A stretch of 64,000 nt of DNA, from assembly GCF_034422975.1 (NCBI RefSeq), contig NZ_CP139873.1, positions 2,108,001 to 2,172,000 of the forward strand, written 5' to 3'. Origin of the DNA: Idiomarina sp. PL1-037. Its GTDB lineage: Bacteria > Pseudomonadota > Gammaproteobacteria > Enterobacterales > Alteromonadaceae. Made by a program: the position numbers and the translations under genes. The notes under the pieces are model-generated. The model made no database searches and was not told the origin of the DNA. It was given only the letters and a program-made list of their open reading frames with translations. This document shows, piece after piece, positions 53,320-62,066 of this stretch. Within the stretch, counting starts at the first letter, position 1; each line of letters begins with the position of its first letter.

Positions 53320-55091
53320 TTAAAACGGCGCGCGGCACCTTTACCGGAACTGCGCTTAGGGCCGCTACGCGTATCACGTTCACGAGCCGGGCGTGGTGCG
53401 CGACGTACTTGCTCATCGCTTAATTCCAAGCCCATAGGCTGTTGACGCACACGAGCTTTCTTCAGTACGTGCATAATGTCTTTTGGCATGCCTTTTGGCA
53501 GTTGGACTAAAGAGTGATTATCGAACAACTGAATTTGTCCAATATACTTGCTGTCCATTGACGCTTCGTTAGCAATAGCCCCAACGATGTCTCCCGGACG
53601 AGCGCCATGCTCACGGCCTACCTGAATTTTGTAGGTTTCAAAATCGACATCCGCTGCACGACCGCCACGCTCTGCACGAGGTTTACGCTTATCGCCACGG
53701 TCACTGCGTTCATTGCGACCTGAACGTTCGCTACGTGCTTCACGTACCGGACGGTCTTCTTTCAGGAACAATGGACGTTGCTCATTATGCTGAGCCAATA
53801 ACGCTAAGGCAATTTCTTCAGCACTCAACTCAGACTGTTCCAGCCAGTCGCCTAACAGTTTCTCTAGCTTAGGCTTATCGGCGCTTGCAGTTTCAGGAGC
53901 CAGTGACGCCTGCAGCTTTTCCAGTAACTGTTGCTGACGATACTTGCTAAGTTCATTGGCGTTTGGTACTTCAAAGAACTCGACCGGTGCATTGGTTAAA
54001 CGCTCATAGTGACGCAACAAATGACGTTCTTTTGCACGGAAGAATAAAATCGCCTCACCTGTACGCCCGGCACGACCAGTACGTCCAATACGGTGAACAT
54101 AAGATTCAGTATCGCTTGGTAAGTCATAGTTAATCACGTGAGTAATTTCAGGAACATCTAAACCACGAGCAACAACGTCGGTTCCTACCAGAATCTCGAT
54201 ATGTCCACTACGTAATTGACTGACCGTCTGCTCACGCTGAGCCTGGTTCAAATCACCGCTTAATGGCGCCGCTTTAAAGCCATTACGTTGCAGTAATTCA
54301 GCCACATCCATCGTATCCTGACGGGTACGTACGAAAATCAATGCGCGCTGATAAGGAGTAACTTCTAACAACCGAGTCAGGGCGGTCATTTTCGTCATGC
54401 CCTGAACTTTCCAGGCTTTCTGCTTAATAGTCGCTTTTTCGCGGGCAATAGCTTCAATCTGAATGTTCAGCGGATCTTTCAGGAAGGTTTTTGCCAGCTT
54501 ACGAATCGCATTTGGCATAGTTGCTGAAAATAATGCGCGTTGTGCGGTGCTCGGCACAGCTTTTAAAATGGTTTCGATGTCTTCAACGAAGCCCATGTTG
54601 AGCATTTCATCGGCCTCGTCCAGAACGCCCACTTTCAAACCGTCCAGTTGCAGGACGTTTTTATTCAATAAATCGATAAGACGACCCGGGGTACCAACAA
54701 CTATAGCAGTTCCCTGCTTCAGGGCTTTAACCTGAGGACCAAAGGGTGCACCACCGTAAACGGTCGCAACGCCGACGCCACGCATTTTCGCAGCAAAACC
54801 TTCAAGCGCTTCTGCTACCTGAATAGCCAGCTCACGAGTTGGAGTTACGACTAATATTTGAGTTTGCTTAACCGACGCATCAATTTTCGCCAGTGCAGGC
54901 AGACCAAACGCAGCGGTTTTCCCGGTACCTGTCTGAGCTTCGCCCAGCACGTCTTGCCCTTCAAGCAACGCAGGAATAGCCTGCAGCTGAATAGGGGTCG
55001 GAGTTAAAAACTGCATTGCGTTTAATTGTTCAAGCACAGCACTAGGTAAGGCCATGTCGTTAAACGACACGCCTGTTTGAGTATTTGACAT
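53316..55091 (-). CDS. deaD: DEAD-box RNA helicase DeaD (CsdA)
   Basis: A 591-residue helicase. Motifs seen are AQTGTGKT (52-59), PTRELA, GTPGRL, DEAD (158-161), SAT (189-191), and in domain 2 RTGRAGRTG. A C-terminal DbpA-like RNA-binding domain (about 480-550) and a basic R/G/S-rich tail follow, as in CsdA, which helps ribosome assembly and mRNA unwinding in the cold. The 5' leader is about 175 nt with two hairpins, consistent with cold-shock control. It is convergent with blc. Confidence 0.95.
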   Translation of the reverse strand: MSNTQTGVSFNDMALPSAVLEQLNAMQFLTPTPIQLQAIPALLEGQDVLGEAQTGTGKTAAFGLPALAKIDASVKQTQILVVTPTRELAIQVAEALEGFAAKMRGVGVATVYGGAPFGPQVKALKQGTAIVVGTPGRLIDLLNKNVLQLDGLKVGVLDEADEMLNMGFVEDIETILKAVPSTAQRALFSATMPNAIRKLAKTFLKDPLNIQIEAIAREKATIKQKAWKVQGMTKMTALTRLLEVTPYQRALIFVRTRQDTMDVAELLQRNGFKAAPLSGDLNQAQREQTVSQLRSGHIEILVGTDVVARGLDVPEITHVINYDLPSDTESYVHRIGRTGRAGRTGEAILFFRAKERHLLRHYERLTNAPVEFFEVPNANELSKYRQQQLLEKLQASLAPETASADKPKLEKLLGDWLEQSELSAEEIALALLAQHNEQRPLFLKEDRPVREARSERSGRNERSDRGDKRKPRAERGGRAADVDFETYKIQVGREHGARPGDIVGAIANEASMDSKYIGQIQLFDNHSLVQLPKGMPKDIMHVLKKARVRQQPMGLELSDEQVRRAPRPARERDTRSGPKRSSGKGAARRFN

Positions 55092-55419
55092 ATTTGTCTC
55101 ACTTTATTCCCGTTTGCCCATTGGCAAACACAACAAAAAAGGGGTTATGGCCCGGCAACAGGAATCAGTGTTCAGTCTCTAAACTGTCTGGACTGGAATC
55201 AGGCGCTGCAACCCCACGAATCAAGGGTGACCGCTGCCTCATCAGTTATGCGGTGTTCCTTGAGGAACCGGGAATTATACGTTTTCTCACTCAAAAAGCA
55301 ATGCCTTTGAGCTTTTTTTCACCAAACGCATCTATTTACATCAAAATAATCGAAAAAGTTGAACCATTTCTTTTTATATTGCCTACATTATTAGAGCTAT
55401 TCTCAAATTTGGAGGAATT
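55092..55419. promoter_or_regulatory. deaD/gabD intergenic region with structured deaD leader
   Basis: This 328-bp stretch has no supported gene. On the minus strand a perfect -10 TATAAT (55279-55274) has a 16-bp-spaced -35-like TTGCTT (55301-55296), placing the deaD start near 55267. The leader starts with a hairpin (55251-55270, CGG(N)TTCC/GGAA) and ends with a perfect GTTTGCC/GGCAAAC hairpin (55112-55129) about 20 nt before the ATG. The gabD side is AT-rich and ends in GGAGGA before its ATG. Confidence 0.55.
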
Positions 55420-56877
55420 ATGTCAGCACATTCTATGTCATCCCTGACTAAGAAAGACTGTTTTATTGAAGGTCACTGGGTTCCTACGGACGAACGTTTC
55501 TCAGTCACTAATCCGGCAACCGGCGAAGTAATAGCCGAGGTTGCTGACGCTGACGAAGATTTAACTCAACGTGCCATAAACGTTGCAGACACCGCTCTGA
55601 AAAAGTGGCGCAAGAAAACAGCCCGTGAACGCGCGATGCTGCTGCGTAAATGGTACGAATCTATTATGGATAACAAGCAGGCACTAGGTGAATTAATGAG
55701 TGCCGAGCAGGGTAAACCGGTCGCTGAGGCCGTTGGCGAGGTCGAATACGGAGCAAGCTTCGTTGACTGGTTCGCCGGAGAAGCGGAACGTATTGATGGT
55801 GATATACTGCCTAAAGCTGATAGCAGTAAACGCGTAATGGTCACTAAAGAACCCGTTGGTGTCTGTGCGGCCATTACCCCATGGAACTTTCCCAACGCGA
55901 TGATCACTCGGAAAATAGCGCCGGCTTTAGCGGCCGGCTGTACTATCGTCGTTAAGCCACCGCAATTAACTCCACTTTCCAGTCTGGCATTAGCGCAACT
56001 GGCGAGTGAAGTCGGCATTCCCGATGGCGTTATCAACATTATTCCGACAAGCGATGCCAAGAGTGTTGGTAAACGCCTGGCAACCTCATCACAGGTTCGT
56101 AAGCTGTCATTTACCGGCTCTACGGGTGTCGGAAAAATTCTAATGCAGCAATGTTCAGAGCACGTCACAAAATTGTCTCTTGAGCTTGGTGGTAACGCGC
56201 CGTTCCTGGTCTTTGACGATGCCGATATCGAGCAAGCGGCTGAACAGCTGATCGCGTGCAAATTCCGTAATGGTGGGCAAACCTGTGTTTCAGCAAACAG
56301 AATACTGGTACAGCAATCGGTTGCGGAGGAGTTCACCAAAGCTGTTGTCAGTAAAGTGAAAGCTCTGAAAGTAGGGGCCGGTACAGAAGATGATGTTGAC
56401 TTAGGTCCGCTTATCGATCAGAACGCAGTTGATAAAGTACAACGTTTAGTACTTGCTGCTAAGTCTGACGGTGCAACCATAGAAACCGGCGGTTCAGTAA
56501 TGACCGAGTTAGGCGACTTATTCTATGCCCCAACCGTCATAACAGGCGTAACCGAAGAAATGGATATTAGCGAAGAAGAAATCTTTGGTCCGGTCGTGGC
56601 TATTAATACCTTTGAAACAGAAGAAGAAGGCATTGAAAAAGCCAACAATACACCGTTTGGTCTGGCTTCTTACTTCGCAGCCAAAGACACCGCTCGTATT
56701 TTCCGCGTCAGCGAAGCGCTTGAATACGGTATGGTTGGTGTGAATACCGGCGGCATATCACACGCTTATAATCCATTCGGCGGCATCAAAGAATCCGGTG
56801 TTGGCCGTGAAGGCTCTAAGTACGGTATCGACGAATACCTTGAGTTGAAAACGGTGACACTTGGCGGACTTGGATGA
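55420..56877 (+). CDS. gabD: Succinate-semialdehyde dehydrogenase
   Basis: A 485-residue ALDH-superfamily enzyme that oxidises succinate semialdehyde to succinate, the last step of GABA breakdown. Catalytic residues are Glu255 (LELGGNAP) and Cys289 (GGQTCVSANR). The NAD(P) site has TPWNFPNAM, and FTGSTGVGK follows. GGAGGA precedes the ATG. It overlaps the next dehydrogenase gene by 4 bp. GabD is preferred over other ALDHs from overall pattern; substrate range is inference. Confidence 0.88.
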   Translation: MSAHSMSSLTKKDCFIEGHWVPTDERFSVTNPATGEVIAEVADADEDLTQRAINVADTALKKWRKKTARERAMLLRKWYESIMDNKQALGELMSAEQGKPVAEAVGEVEYGASFVDWFAGEAERIDGDILPKADSSKRVMVTKEPVGVCAAITPWNFPNAMITRKIAPALAAGCTIVVKPPQLTPLSSLALAQLASEVGIPDGVINIIPTSDAKSVGKRLATSSQVRKLSFTGSTGVGKILMQQCSEHVTKLSLELGGNAPFLVFDDADIEQAAEQLIACKFRNGGQTCVSANRILVQQSVAEEFTKAVVSKVKALKVGAGTEDDVDLGPLIDQNAVDKVQRLVLAAKSDGATIETGGSVMTELGDLFYAPTVITGVTEEMDISEEEIFGPVVAINTFETEEEGIEKANNTPFGLASYFAAKDTARIFRVSEALEYGMVGVNTGGISHAYNPFGGIKESGVGREGSKYGIDEYLELKTVTLGGLG

Positions 56878-58247
56878 ACCCGTTTGAAAACACACTGGAG
56901 CAATTAAAAAGCCATTTTGACAGCGGACTCACTCGTCCGCTGTCCTGGCGTTTAAATCAACTTCAGCAACTTCAGCGTTTTCTTACGGAAAACGAAAAGT
57001 CTTTACTGCAAGCTCTAAAGTCTGATCTCAACAAACACGCTAGCGAAGCGCGTTTAACTGAATTACAGTTTCTCAAAAGTGATATTAAGCAGACAATTAA
57101 AGCTCTGCCCAAGTGGAGCAAAACTCGCAAAGTTGGTAATCCTTTACTGGCCTGGCCGGCGAAAAGCCAGCTAGTACCTGAGCCGCTTGGTGTTGTGCTG
57201 ATTTTAGGTGCATGGAACTACCCTTTACAATTACTTCTTGCGCCTTTAATTGCAGCCATTGCCGCCGGCAACTGTGCGGTGATAAAACCCTCTGAACATT
57301 CAACGGCAACATCAGACATTCTGACGCGCCGGTTACCAGGTTATCTGGACAATGCCGCGATAAAAATTGTGACTGGAGCGGTAGCTGAATCGCAACAACT
57401 GACAGCACTGCCCTTCGATCACATTTTCTATACTGGCGGAGAAAACGCTGCCAAAGCCATTATGGCTTCTGCCGCTGAAAATTTAACCCCAGTTACGCTG
57501 GAGCTTGGCGGCAAAAGCCCGGCGGTAGTTTTAGCCGATGCGCCAATACGAGTCACAGCTCGGCGTATTGTCTGGGGTAAATTCCTTAACGCCGGGCAAA
57601 CCTGTATAGCACCCGATTATGTACTGGTAGAAGACAGTGTGAAAGACCAGTTAATTGCCGCTATGCAGCAGGAGCTCATCAGTTTTTACAGTGAGGAGGC
57701 CAAGCATAGCAGTGATTACGGCAGGATCATTCACCAGGCACACTGGCACCGACTGACACAAATGCTGGAAGGCGAAAATGTGGTCATCGGCGGCGACTCT
57801 GATAAGAGCGAACGTTATATTTCCCCCACAATAGTGGATGGTGTAAAAGATGACAGTGCGCTCATGCAGGAAGAAATTTTTGGTCCGATATTGCCGGTTA
57901 TAACCATTAGGTCGGCGGTGGATGCCATCGAGAAAATCCGTCACCATCCAAAACCGTTAGCGCTCTATGTGTTTAGCAACAATCAGCGCCTGCTCGATTT
58001 ATTTACACAACAAGTGTCTGCCGGCAATGTTTGTTACAACGACACACTCATGTTCATGCTGAACGATGAATTGCCTTTTGGTGGCGTTGGTCGCAGTGGT
58101 ATGGGCCGCTACCATGGTAAATGGGGCTTCGACACCTTTAGCCATTTAAAGCCCGTAATGAGACGCAGTTTTCGTTTCGACGTCGCTTTGCGCTACCCGC
58201 CCTACAGCAAGCTAAAAGATAAAATCTTATCCTGGTTTAGTCATTAA
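56874..58247 (+). CDS. ALDH3-type aldehyde dehydrogenase (coniferyl-aldehyde type)
   Basis: A 457-residue aldehyde dehydrogenase of the class 3/coniferyl-aldehyde type. Catalytic residues are Glu210 (LELGGKSP) and Cys244 (NAGQTCIAPDY), and the short N-terminus and GAWNYPLQLLLAP segment are class-3 features. It likely oxidises fatty or aromatic aldehydes. Overlap with gabD (ATGA) implies the two are made together, perhaps for a shared amine or aldehyde pathway. The substrate is unknown. Confidence 0.85.
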   Translation: MNPFENTLEQLKSHFDSGLTRPLSWRLNQLQQLQRFLTENEKSLLQALKSDLNKHASEARLTELQFLKSDIKQTIKALPKWSKTRKVGNPLLAWPAKSQLVPEPLGVVLILGAWNYPLQLLLAPLIAAIAAGNCAVIKPSEHSTATSDILTRRLPGYLDNAAIKIVTGAVAESQQLTALPFDHIFYTGGENAAKAIMASAAENLTPVTLELGGKSPAVVLADAPIRVTARRIVWGKFLNAGQTCIAPDYVLVEDSVKDQLIAAMQQELISFYSEEAKHSSDYGRIIHQAHWHRLTQMLEGENVVIGGDSDKSERYISPTIVDGVKDDSALMQEEIFGPILPVITIRSAVDAIEKIRHHPKPLALYVFSNNQRLLDLFTQQVSAGNVCYNDTLMFMLNDELPFGGVGRSGMGRYHGKWGFDTFSHLKPVMRRSFRFDVALRYPPYSKLKDKILSWFSH

Positions 58248-58329
58248 CCATTGAAATTGCAGAGTCGCGCCTGCATATCTCTGATAACAGAGACTAAAAT
58301 GGCTTATTAAAACAGGAGCGTCGCAGCTG

Positions 58330-59181
58330 ATGTCCGAATCCAATATCGTTAACCTTGACTTGCAAAACTTTCAGCAAGTTTTACTGGAAGGCTCAAAAGA
58401 AAAGCTCATTATTATCGATTTTTGGGCTGACTGGTGTGAACCCTGTAAACAACTCATGCCGGTGCTTGAAAAGCTGGCCATGCAATACAGTGACCAAGTG
58501 ATTCTGGCCAAGGTGAATTGCGATGAGCAGCAGGAGTTGGCCGCGCAGTTTGGTATTCGCAGCCTTCCTACCGTAGCCTTTTTTAAAGACGGCCAGCCAG
58601 TTGACAGTTTTGGCGGAGTAAAAACCGAAGGTGAAATTCGGGAAATACTAACGAAACACCTGCCCAGTCCGTCAGATGACTTAATTCAACAGGCTCAGAC
58701 AGCTATGGGCGAAGGTGATGCGAATACCGCCTATACCCTGGCTAAACAAGCTTACGATTTAGACAACACGAACATGCAGGCTCTTAAGCTCTTAGCCGAA
58801 GCCGCTGTCGATGCTGGCCGGCTGGATCAAGCCAAAGAGCTGGTCGCTAAGATTCCACTGGTCGAGCAAGACAGCGACTATCAACGCATAAAAGGCAAGC
58901 TTGAGCTGGCCGAAGATGCCGCTGACTCTCCGGAGTTACGTGCTTTGCAGGAGCAAGCAGAAAAGAATCCCGACGACCTGGCTTTAAAGTTACAGTTGGC
59001 ACTTAAATTTCATGAAGCAAATCGTGACGAAGAAGCCCTGCAGCAGGTTTTCATTGTGTTGAGTAAAGACGTCAATTTCGCTGATGCGAAAAAATACGCC
59101 CTCGATATTATCAATTCATTACCCGATGGTGATCCTCTGGCAGCGACCTACCGTAGAAAATTGTACAGCACAATGTATTGA
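58330..59181 (+). CDS. cnoX: Thioredoxin-TPR co-chaperone CnoX (YbbN)
   Basis: A 283-residue protein with an N-terminal thioredoxin domain (about 5-110) and C-terminal TPR repeats (about 120-283). CnoX protects chlorine-damaged proteins and hands them to GroEL or DnaK. The active site is the complete WCEPC (Cys36, Cys39), unlike E. coli where the first cysteine is replaced, so this one may also reduce disulfides. AGGAG lies upstream of the ATG, and a terminator follows. Confidence 0.92.
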   Translation: MSESNIVNLDLQNFQQVLLEGSKEKLIIIDFWADWCEPCKQLMPVLEKLAMQYSDQVILAKVNCDEQQELAAQFGIRSLPTVAFFKDGQPVDSFGGVKTEGEIREILTKHLPSPSDDLIQQAQTAMGEGDANTAYTLAKQAYDLDNTNMQALKLLAEAAVDAGRLDQAKELVAKIPLVEQDSDYQRIKGKLELAEDAADSPELRALQEQAEKNPDDLALKLQLALKFHEANRDEEALQQVFIVLSKDVNFADAKKYALDIINSLPDGDPLAATYRRKLYSTMY

Positions 59182-59218
59182 AGACCTGCTTTGACGGTTG
59201 TTCACTAGCAGCAGTATT

Positions 59219-59246
59219 TGGCCGGCTCCCCCAGCCGGCTTCTTTT
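59219..59246 (+). terminator. Intrinsic terminator after cnoX
   Basis: GCCGGCT (59221-59227) pairs with AGCCGGC (59232-59238) around a CCCC loop and is followed by TTCTTTTT. This position rules out the longer zapE start. Confidence 0.87.
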
Positions 59247-59274
59247 TGTCCTGACGTTTTGTGAAAATAAACTC

Positions 59275-60351
59275 ATGCAAGAAAACTATAACCAACGTGT
59301 TCAGTCAGGAGTGCTCCAGCCCGATAAATATCAGTTAAAAGCAGTAAAAGCGCTGCAGCAACGACTGGACTCACTTGCACAAGGGAATAAACCGAAAAGT
59401 CTTTACTTATTCGGCCCGGTCGGTCGGGGAAAGACATTACTGATGGATATGTTTTATCAATGTCTTTTTCAAAGTCAGGCCGTTCGCCTCCATTTCCATC
59501 ATTTTATGGCCAAAATCCACGAAGAGCTGAATCACTTTCAGGGCGAAGCTAATCCTATGGAGATTATTGCTAAGAGGTGGTCACAGCACTATTCGGTAAT
59601 CTGTCTGGATGAGTTTTTCGTTGAAGACATTGGTGATGCAATGATTTTAGCCGGGCTATGGCATGCGCTATTCAACGAGGGGGTAAGTTTAATAACAACG
59701 TCCAACGCCCCGCCTAATGAGCTCTACCGAGATGGTTTAGCGCGTCATCGCTTTGAACCTACAATAGATTTATTGAATAAAGAGTGTGACTGCCTGGACT
59801 TAGGCATGGGCGTTGATTATCGCCGACTGCACGAAACCGATTTACCCTATTACCTTAAGCACGGCACTCTGCAACAACTCCGATCGCTCGCAGAGAGTCA
59901 TTTCGGTCGCACAAAAGAAACACCCTCCGTCCAGGTAATGAACCGTGAAATTCCCTGTTTATGGCACAACAATAAAGTGATTGGTTTCGACTTTATGTCT
60001 CTCTGCTCCGGCCCCAGAAGCCAGCGTGACTATATGGAGCTGGCCGACCGCTATACCGCTATAGCAGTGCATCAGGTTCCGGCTTTTTCTTACATACCAG
60101 ATAAAGACCTGGTACATGGTGTAGAGGAAACCTACCAACGCGAACATCAGGCTAACATTGTCAGCAAGCTGGATAACGAAGCCCGCCGTTTTATTGCTTT
60201 AGTCGATGAGTGCTATGACCGAAAGTGCCACCTGATGGTTACGGCAGAGACAGATATAGATAAATTGTATCAGGCCAGACAATTAGCTTTCCCGTTCCGG
60301 CGTTGTGTCTCTCGGCTTTTTGAAATGCAGCAATGGAGCAGTTCAGTTTAG
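59275..60351 (+). CDS. zapE: Cell-division ATPase ZapE (AFG1-like)
   Basis: A 358-residue AFG1-family ATPase. ZapE destabilises FtsZ polymers in late division and is needed in some stress conditions. Walker A is FGPVGRGKT (about residue 47), Walker B is VICLDEFFVEDIGDA, and sensor SNAPPNELY follows. The ATG at 59275 (MQENYNQRV) is preferred because the longer frame begins in the cnoX terminator. No strong ribosome-binding site is seen. Confidence 0.92.
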   Translation: MQENYNQRVQSGVLQPDKYQLKAVKALQQRLDSLAQGNKPKSLYLFGPVGRGKTLLMDMFYQCLFQSQAVRLHFHHFMAKIHEELNHFQGEANPMEIIAKRWSQHYSVICLDEFFVEDIGDAMILAGLWHALFNEGVSLITTSNAPPNELYRDGLARHRFEPTIDLLNKECDCLDLGMGVDYRRLHETDLPYYLKHGTLQQLRSLAESHFGRTKETPSVQVMNREIPCLWHNNKVIGFDFMSLCSGPRSQRDYMELADRYTAIAVHQVPAFSYIPDKDLVHGVEETYQREHQANIVSKLDNEARRFIALVDECYDRKCHLMVTAETDIDKLYQARQLAFPFRRCVSRLFEMQQWSSSV

Positions 60352-60358
60352 GGGAAAC

Positions 60359-60420
60359 ACGCTGGTAAAAAGACGCCAATCTGTTCCAGAGAGTTGAATT
60401 CCCTGTATTTACCAGCGCGT
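60359..60420. repeat. 10-bp inverted repeat downstream of zapE
   Basis: CGCTGGTAAA (60360-60369) and TTTACCAGCG (60408-60417) are perfectly complementary with a 38-nt loop. The stem starts just after the zapE stop. It could fold at the mRNA 3' end; no T-run follows directly. The role is unknown. Confidence 0.4.
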
Positions 60421-60551
60421 TAAAACTGAGTTAATAAAATGTTATCTTATTTTTAACAGATTCCAATATTACAATTGTCATGGATATAAAAATTAGTTTT
60501 GTTTCCAAGCCGAAATTCCTGCATTCTGCCGCACAAACAACATTTAGCTGC

Positions 60552-60580
60552 TTGCCGTTAAATTAAGGCCTTGCTAGGAT
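60552..60580 (+). promoter_or_regulatory. Candidate promoter of the NSS transporter gene
   Basis: TTGCCG (60552-60557) and TAGGAT (60575-60580) are spaced by exactly 17 bp, giving a leader of about 60 nt. The rest of the 295-bp gap (60352-60646) is AT-rich and has no supported gene. Confidence 0.4.
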
Positions 60581-60646
60581 TGCTGAAATTCGCTGAACAG
60601 CGGCGCTGACAAAGCGTTAAAATAATAACGAAAAAGAAGGTTCAGA

Positions 60647-62065
60647 ATGAGCGAACAACGCGATCAATTTAGCTCTAAGATTGGATTTATATTAGCGGCA
60701 GCAGGTTCTGCTGTCGGCATTGGTAACTTAGTGGGTTTCCCTGTTGCGGCGACCAAAAATGGCGGTGGGGCGTTTTTAATTATCTATGCGTTATTCGTCG
60801 CTTTTATCTGTATACCGGTCATGCTGGCTGAAATGGGACTGGGCCGACGCGCGCAAAAAAGTCCACTAGGCTCCTACAAAGCGTTATCGCCAAAAAATAA
60901 AGGTTGGCATTTTGCCGGTCTACTGGCTGTTCTTACTCCATTTATGATTGCCGTTTTTTATATGGTCATAACGGTATGGATATTCGGTTATCTCTGGCAT
61001 TCAGTTACCGGCAACCTCGATATGCTGGCCGACGCTGAATACTTTGGCCAGTTCGTTAACGATTACGGTTTTGTTGGTTTCCTTATTGCTGTAACCATTA
61101 TCGTCAATGTCATCCTGCTTGGCGGTGTTCGTCAGGGGATAGAAAAAGCTGCGAAATTCCTGATGCCAGCATTGTTTATTATGCTCATTTTGCTGGTTAT
61201 CTTTGTACTGTCACTGGATAACGCCGTACTCGGTCTTGAGTTTTATCTGGTTCCCGATTTTTCAAAAATTGATGGTTCAGTAATCAACGGTGCATTGTCG
61301 CAGGCCTTTTTCTCGCTCTCGCTGGGTATGGGTATTTTAATAACCTACGGCTCTTATTTCAGCCGTAAAGATGACATTGTAACCTCAGGTAAACTGGTCG
61401 CTTTAACAGATACTGCCGTTGCATTTACCGCTGGTTTAATGACTCTGCCAGCTATTTTCGCCATCAACCCAGATACCAACCCGGACTCACTGAGTGACTC
61501 CTCAGTGAGTATGATTTTCTCTTTCTTCCCACAAATCTTTATCGCTCTGGAAGGCGTTGTCGGCTATGTTGGCGCAAGCGTTGCCGCTACCATATTTTTC
61601 CTGCTGACCTTCATTGCCGCCATCACATCTTTGGTTTCTATTCTTGAAGTACCAACCGCGGCGGTTATTGAGCAGGCAAAAATAAGCCGTAAAAAAGCGC
61701 TGCTGGTTATGGGTATAGCTGTTACTGTACTGACTCTTATTGCCGCTACCTCTTTTGGTTTCGTTCCGGCATTTACTGAGTTTGCCTTCTATGGAGAACA
61801 AACTAAGTCAGTCTTCGATATTATTTACGATGTTTTTTACGATACCATTTTGCCACTGAATGGCCTTTTGATTTGCTTATTTGTCAGTTTCCACTGGCGC
61901 CGCAAAAACCTGGATGCCGAACTTGCTGAGGGTAACCCGGGGTATCCGAACACACTACTGGCCAAATATGTGCGCTTATCTATCTGCACCTTCATTCCGT
62001 TGATATTAGCAGCGGTATTTATTAATACGGTGCTGACTAAGTTCTTCGCTTATTCTATTTTCTAA
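60647..62065 (+). CDS. Sodium-dependent transporter, NSS/SLC6 family
   Basis: A 472-residue Na+-coupled symporter of the neurotransmitter:sodium symporter family, usually carrying amino acids. TM1 has the unwound-helix Na+ site GSAVGIGNLVGFP, followed by NGGGAFLIIY. Eleven to twelve hydrophobic helices fill the protein. AAGG precedes the ATG. The substrate cannot be read from the sequence; an amino acid would fit the genome's amino-acid-based metabolism. It ends one base before tmcA. Confidence 0.92.
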   Translation: MSEQRDQFSSKIGFILAAAGSAVGIGNLVGFPVAATKNGGGAFLIIYALFVAFICIPVMLAEMGLGRRAQKSPLGSYKALSPKNKGWHFAGLLAVLTPFMIAVFYMVITVWIFGYLWHSVTGNLDMLADAEYFGQFVNDYGFVGFLIAVTIIVNVILLGGVRQGIEKAAKFLMPALFIMLILLVIFVLSLDNAVLGLEFYLVPDFSKIDGSVINGALSQAFFSLSLGMGILITYGSYFSRKDDIVTSGKLVALTDTAVAFTAGLMTLPAIFAINPDTNPDSLSDSSVSMIFSFFPQIFIALEGVVGYVGASVAATIFFLLTFIAAITSLVSILEVPTAAVIEQAKISRKKALLVMGIAVTVLTLIAATSFGFVPAFTEFAFYGEQTKSVFDIIYDVFYDTILPLNGLLICLFVSFHWRRKNLDAELAEGNPGYPNTLLAKYVRLSICTFIPLILAAVFINTVLTKFFAYSIF

Positions 62066-62066
62066 A

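Noticed and set aside
55085..55447. 120-residue plus-strand frame across the deaD-gabD gap
   Set aside because: It runs through the deaD promoter and leader and over the strong gabD ribosome-binding site and start. No family pattern.
55566..56339. 257-residue open frame on the minus strand inside gabD
   Set aside because: It is antisense to a well-conserved gene with intact ALDH motifs, and the product has no recognisable domain; a shadow of codon bias.
59218..59274. Longer N-terminus for zapE
   Set aside because: It begins within the cnoX terminator hairpin and adds residues unlike ZapE.
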